Source: QHXM01 sp963697975
GTDB lineage: Bacteria; Acidobacteriota; Blastocatellia; Pyrinomonadales; Pyrinomonadaceae
Direction of reading: 5' to 3'
NCBI GenBank assembly: GCA_963697975.1
Contig: OY969111.1
Coordinates: 558,001 to 622,000, forward strand
DNA: 64,000 nt
Shown: in pieces, positions 61,703-64,000 of the stretch
How positions within the stretch are numbered: position 1 is the stretch's first letter
How the letters are laid out: each line of letters starts with the position of its first letter
Notes under the pieces: generated by a model
Databases searched by the model: none
What the model was told of the DNA's origin: nothing
The model's input: only the letters and a program-made list of their open reading frames with translations
Made by a program: the position numbers and the translations under genes

Positions 61703-63121
61703 TTATGGCGCGAGGCTCTTAAGAATCTGCTCGCGGAAGATGCGTGCGCGAGCCTTTATATCCTGTTCGTCCAGAGTTAGCAACCTCCGATCGCGCATGA
61801 CGATGCGGCCTTCGATGACGACTGTTCGCACATCGTCGGCTTTCGTCGCATAAACCAGATGCGAATAGACGTTATACAGCGGCGTCTGGTTGAGATCGTC
61901 AAGGTCAACGATGACGAGATCGGCGCGCTTGCCCTTCTCGATTGAGCCGATGTCGCGCTCCATGTGCAGGGCGCGTGCGCCTCTGATCGTCGCCATCTCG
62001 AAAGCCTGCTGCGCCGTGACGACCTTCGGGTCCATCGTGAATACTTTATGCAGCTTGGCCGTCGTATCAATCTCTTCCCACATATTGAGATCGTTGTTCG
62101 AGGCAGCACCATCCGTCCCCAATCCTAAATCAAGATCGAGTTGAAGCATCTGCGGCACAGGCATGATGCCGGAGGCGAGTTTCATGTTCGACTGCGGATT
62201 ATGAACAACCCCGACGCCGAGACGTTTCAAGACCGTAATCTCTTCAGGACTCGGATGAACGACGTGGGCGGCGATGACGCGATTGTTCAGAAATCCTATC
62301 CGCGCGAGGTAATCAACAGGTGACGCGCCTTTATTTTTCAAAAGGTCTTCAACTTCTTTGCGCGTCTCTGAGACATGAATCACGATGGGAGCATTGTTTC
62401 GGTCGGACAAAGCGCGCACGTCTTTGAGATGTTCTTCCGAAACCGTGTAGGGCGCGTGCGGCGCAACGGCAGGCACAACCAGCGCATTTCCCTTCCACTT
62501 CTTGATGAATTTTTCGGTGTAGGCCATCGCCTCGGCCCAGGTCTTATTGTCCGCGACCGGAAAATCTATCACCGTCTCGCCAAGCACGCCCCGCACCCCG
62601 GCCTTCGAGGTTTCGTCGGCGATGGCGTCCTCGAAGTAGTACATATCGCAGTAGGTCGTCGTGCCCCCGCGAATCATCTCAGCGAGTCCGAGACGTGCGC
62701 CGACGCGGACAAACTCTTCGGTGACATTTTTCGCTTCAGCCGGGAAGATGTATTTCGTCAGCCATTCATTCAAATCCAGATCGTCGGCCAGCCCGCGAAA
62801 GAGCGTCATCGGCACATGCGTATGGCCGTTGATGAGGCCGGGGATAACGACTTTCCCGCGCGCCTCAATCGTCTCGCGCGCAGCGTATTTAGCATCAATC
62901 TCGGCGCGCGTGCCAACCATCAGGATGCGCCCGCCACGCACCGCAACTGCGCCGTCTTCGATGACGCGCCGTGCGCCATCCATCGTGACGATTGTTCCGC
63001 CACGAACGATGAGGTCAACGCTATTTCCACGACCTCGCCCTGTTCGCTGTGCTGAAGCGGTTGGTGTTGTCAGGGAAGCCATAATTAGGAAGGTGATAAC
63101 GAATCGCGTAAGTTTCATCAT
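61703..63121 (-). CDS. exported amidohydrolase (TRZ/ATZ, MTA/SAH deaminase-like)
   Basis: 472 residues. Signal peptide (ends PTASAQ), then a metal-dependent amidohydrolase: GLINGHTHVPMTLFRGLADDL (metal HxH), VAPHAPYTVS, VIHVSETRKE, AAHVVHPSPEE, HNPQSNMKLASGI and LGTDGAASNNDLNM (catalytic Asp). These match methylthioadenosine/S-adenosylhomocysteine or triazine deaminases (MtaD/TrzA). An exported member is unusual. C-terminal beta-sandwich IEKGKRADLVIVDLD. Substrate uncertain. Confidence 0.9.
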   Translation of the reverse strand: MMKLTRFVITFLIMASLTTPTASAQRTGRGRGNSVDLIVRGGTIVTMDGARRVIEDGAVAVRGGRILMVGTRAEIDAKYAARETIEARGKVVIPGLINGHTHVPMTLFRGLADDLDLNEWLTKYIFPAEAKNVTEEFVRVGARLGLAEMIRGGTTTYCDMYYFEDAIADETSKAGVRGVLGETVIDFPVADNKTWAEAMAYTEKFIKKWKGNALVVPAVAPHAPYTVSEEHLKDVRALSDRNNAPIVIHVSETRKEVEDLLKNKGASPVDYLARIGFLNNRVIAAHVVHPSPEEITVLKRLGVGVVHNPQSNMKLASGIMPVPQMLQLDLDLGLGTDGAASNNDLNMWEEIDTTAKLHKVFTMDPKVVTAQQAFEMATIRGARALHMERDIGSIEKGKRADLVIVDLDDLNQTPLYNVYSHLVYATKADDVRTVVIEGRIVMRDRRLLTLDEQDIKARARIFREQILKSLAP

Positions 63122-63151
63122 GTTTGAGAATCTAAGCTACGGTAAGCACCT

Positions 63152-63604
63152 CTATTTTGGCTTGCCGGGTAGAAAGTAAAAGCGCACGACGAGCAGCCCG
63201 GCGAGCGCAGCAACGCTAAACAACAATTCGACAGCAGTGATCTCCGGGGAGACAATTTTGCGAGCGATGACGAAAATAATCACCTCGACGGCGGCACTGG
63301 TACGGTGATAAAGAAGCAGCAGACCGAGTTCGGCGGCGATGGCGACCAGCAAAATATTTTCGATGATATGCTGAAGTGCCTTGTATTCATCCGTCGGCTG
63401 CCAGAGTTTCGGGAACTCTCGGACGACGGTCTCGAAGGCTGCGACCGCCGCAGCGGCGAGAATGACCAACGCCAGTAAAGTGAGAAAGAGGTGGATTAAA
63501 TCCCCGCCATATCGATTCAGGACACGCTCGATGGGCGGCTCTTCACCAATACCAACTTCATTCTGAGCTTTACGATCACTCACTTTCACTCTCTCGCTTT
63601 TCAC
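63152..63604 (-). CDS. PsiE-like membrane protein
   Basis: About 150 residues with four transmembrane helices (LIHLFLTLLALVILAAAAVAAF, ENILLVAIAAELGLLLLY, VEVIIFVIARKIV, LLFSVAALAGLLVVRFYF). The pattern HIIENILLVAIAAELGLLLLY and VIARKIVSPE fits the phosphate-starvation-inducible PsiE family. The start is one of three in-frame GTG codons (63604, 63589, 63583) and overlaps the end of cdd. Confidence 0.8.
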   Translation of the reverse strand: MKSERVKVSDRKAQNEVGIGEEPPIERVLNRYGGDLIHLFLTLLALVILAAAAVAAFETVVREFPKLWQPTDEYKALQHIIENILLVAIAAELGLLLLYHRTSAAVEVIIFVIARKIVSPEITAVELLFSVAALAGLLVVRFYFLPGKPK

Positions 63605-64000
63605 CGCTGCCGACTTCCTTCAAAAATCTGGCGTCGAATGCGCGCGGCAACAACTCACGCATCTCGATGATTTCAACAGCGCCATGCAGGTTAGCGAGAA
63701 TCACCGGCGTGTTGCGACACCATTCCCAGATAATCTGGCGACACGTCCCGCAGGGCGGCGTCAGCGGGTCTGTGTCGGCGACGACCGCGATGCGTTTGAA
63801 TTTTCTCTCGCCTTCAGACAGGGCTTTCCAGATGGCGACGCGCTCGGCGCAGACCGTCAGACCGAAACTCGCGCTCTCGATATTGCAGCCCGTATAGATT
63901 TTTCCGTCTTCGGTTTCGACGGCTGCGCCGACGCAGAAATTAGAGAAGGGCGACAAAGAGCAATCTCGCCCGATTCTTGCCGCGTCGATGAGTTTTTGAA
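63576..64000 (-). CDS. cdd: cytidine deaminase, 5' end off the window
   Basis: The frame stays open to the right edge (upstream codons read LIDAARIGRDCSLSPFSNF), so the start lies outside. Core: VGAAVETEDGKIYTGCNIESASFGLTVCAERVAIWKAL (zinc Cys and catalytic Glu in CAE) and PCGTCRQIIWEW (two zinc Cys), the tetrameric Cdd type. It deaminates cytidine to uridine. Pyrimidine salvage links it loosely to the catabolic cluster at 31-42 kb. Confidence 0.94.
   Translation of the reverse strand, partial: QKLIDAARIGRDCSLSPFSNFCVGAAVETEDGKIYTGCNIESASFGLTVCAERVAIWKALSEGERKFKRIAVVADTDPLTPPCGTCRQIIWEWCRNTPVILANLHGAVEIIEMRELLPRAFDARFLKEVGSGEKRESESE

Overview
The window reads as a chromosomal segment of a Gram-negative bacterium, most likely an Acidobacteriota member near the Blastocatellia. 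This placement is an inference from protein style, not a marker-gene result. The clues are a secreted VWFA protein of the acidobacterial type, a type IV pilin whose helix ends in NLLASRRAANE, an S8 protease with a GVLIGD hexapeptide tail, a duplicated DUF3108 protein, TonB/TonB-receptor proteins and many Sec signal peptides. No tRNA, rRNA, CRISPR array or transposase was seen.

Layout. 1-700 (minus) is the end of the str operon (rpsL, rpsG). 1.1-20 kb holds mostly single secreted or regulatory genes on both strands: TPR proteins, a sugar/sorbosone dehydrogenase, a TonB receptor whose 5' end looks frameshifted, a VWFA protein, an AlkZ-like protein, an S8 protease, a GNAT enzyme, a GAF-PP2C phosphatase, OsmC and an alpha/beta hydrolase. 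21.4-24.3 kb is an iron-uptake operon (feoA, feoB and a Cys-rich small membrane protein) behind a promoter overlapped by a 19-bp palindrome. 24.4-30.7 kb carries an FHA-GAF-cyclase, a beta-helix/TSP3 secreted protein, an acyl-CoA ligase and a pilin with a sigma-54-like promoter.

31.2-42.1 kb (plus strand) brings together what looks like reductive pyrimidine catabolism: aldehyde dehydrogenase, class III aminotransferase, dihydropyrimidinase/hydantoinase, NCS1 nucleobase permease, beta-ureidopropionase and a PreA-type dihydropyrimidine dehydrogenase without Fe-S domain. A hicBA toxin-antitoxin pair sits among them. A cytidine deaminase lies at the far right edge. 43.4-49.5 kb (minus) is a housekeeping run: nnrD, a histidine phosphatase, an SDR, exonuclease III, an M20 peptidase and menC. 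49.6-55.8 kb (minus) is a full SUF Fe-S assembly operon: Rrf2 regulator, sufB, sufC, sufD, sufS, sufU.

The most unusual part is 55.77-60.30 kb, a compact ~4.5-kb candidate integrative element. It has a tyrosine recombinase at one end, att-like repeats at both ends (CCTTACT, seven bases, CAAGATTG), a nuclease-like gene, four small phage-like genes with strong AAAGGAG ribosome sites, a lysine-rich repeat protein, competing hairpins before the nuclease and a GC-rich non-coding block with long hairpins. Its left att copy overlaps the promoter of the Rrf2-suf operon. After it come a TonB-like protein, an exported amidohydrolase, a PsiE-like protein and cdd.

Across the window about fifteen intergenic palindromes recur. 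Most have arms built of degenerate ~7-bp tandem units, and they sit immediately at gene 3' ends, sometimes supplying the stop codon.
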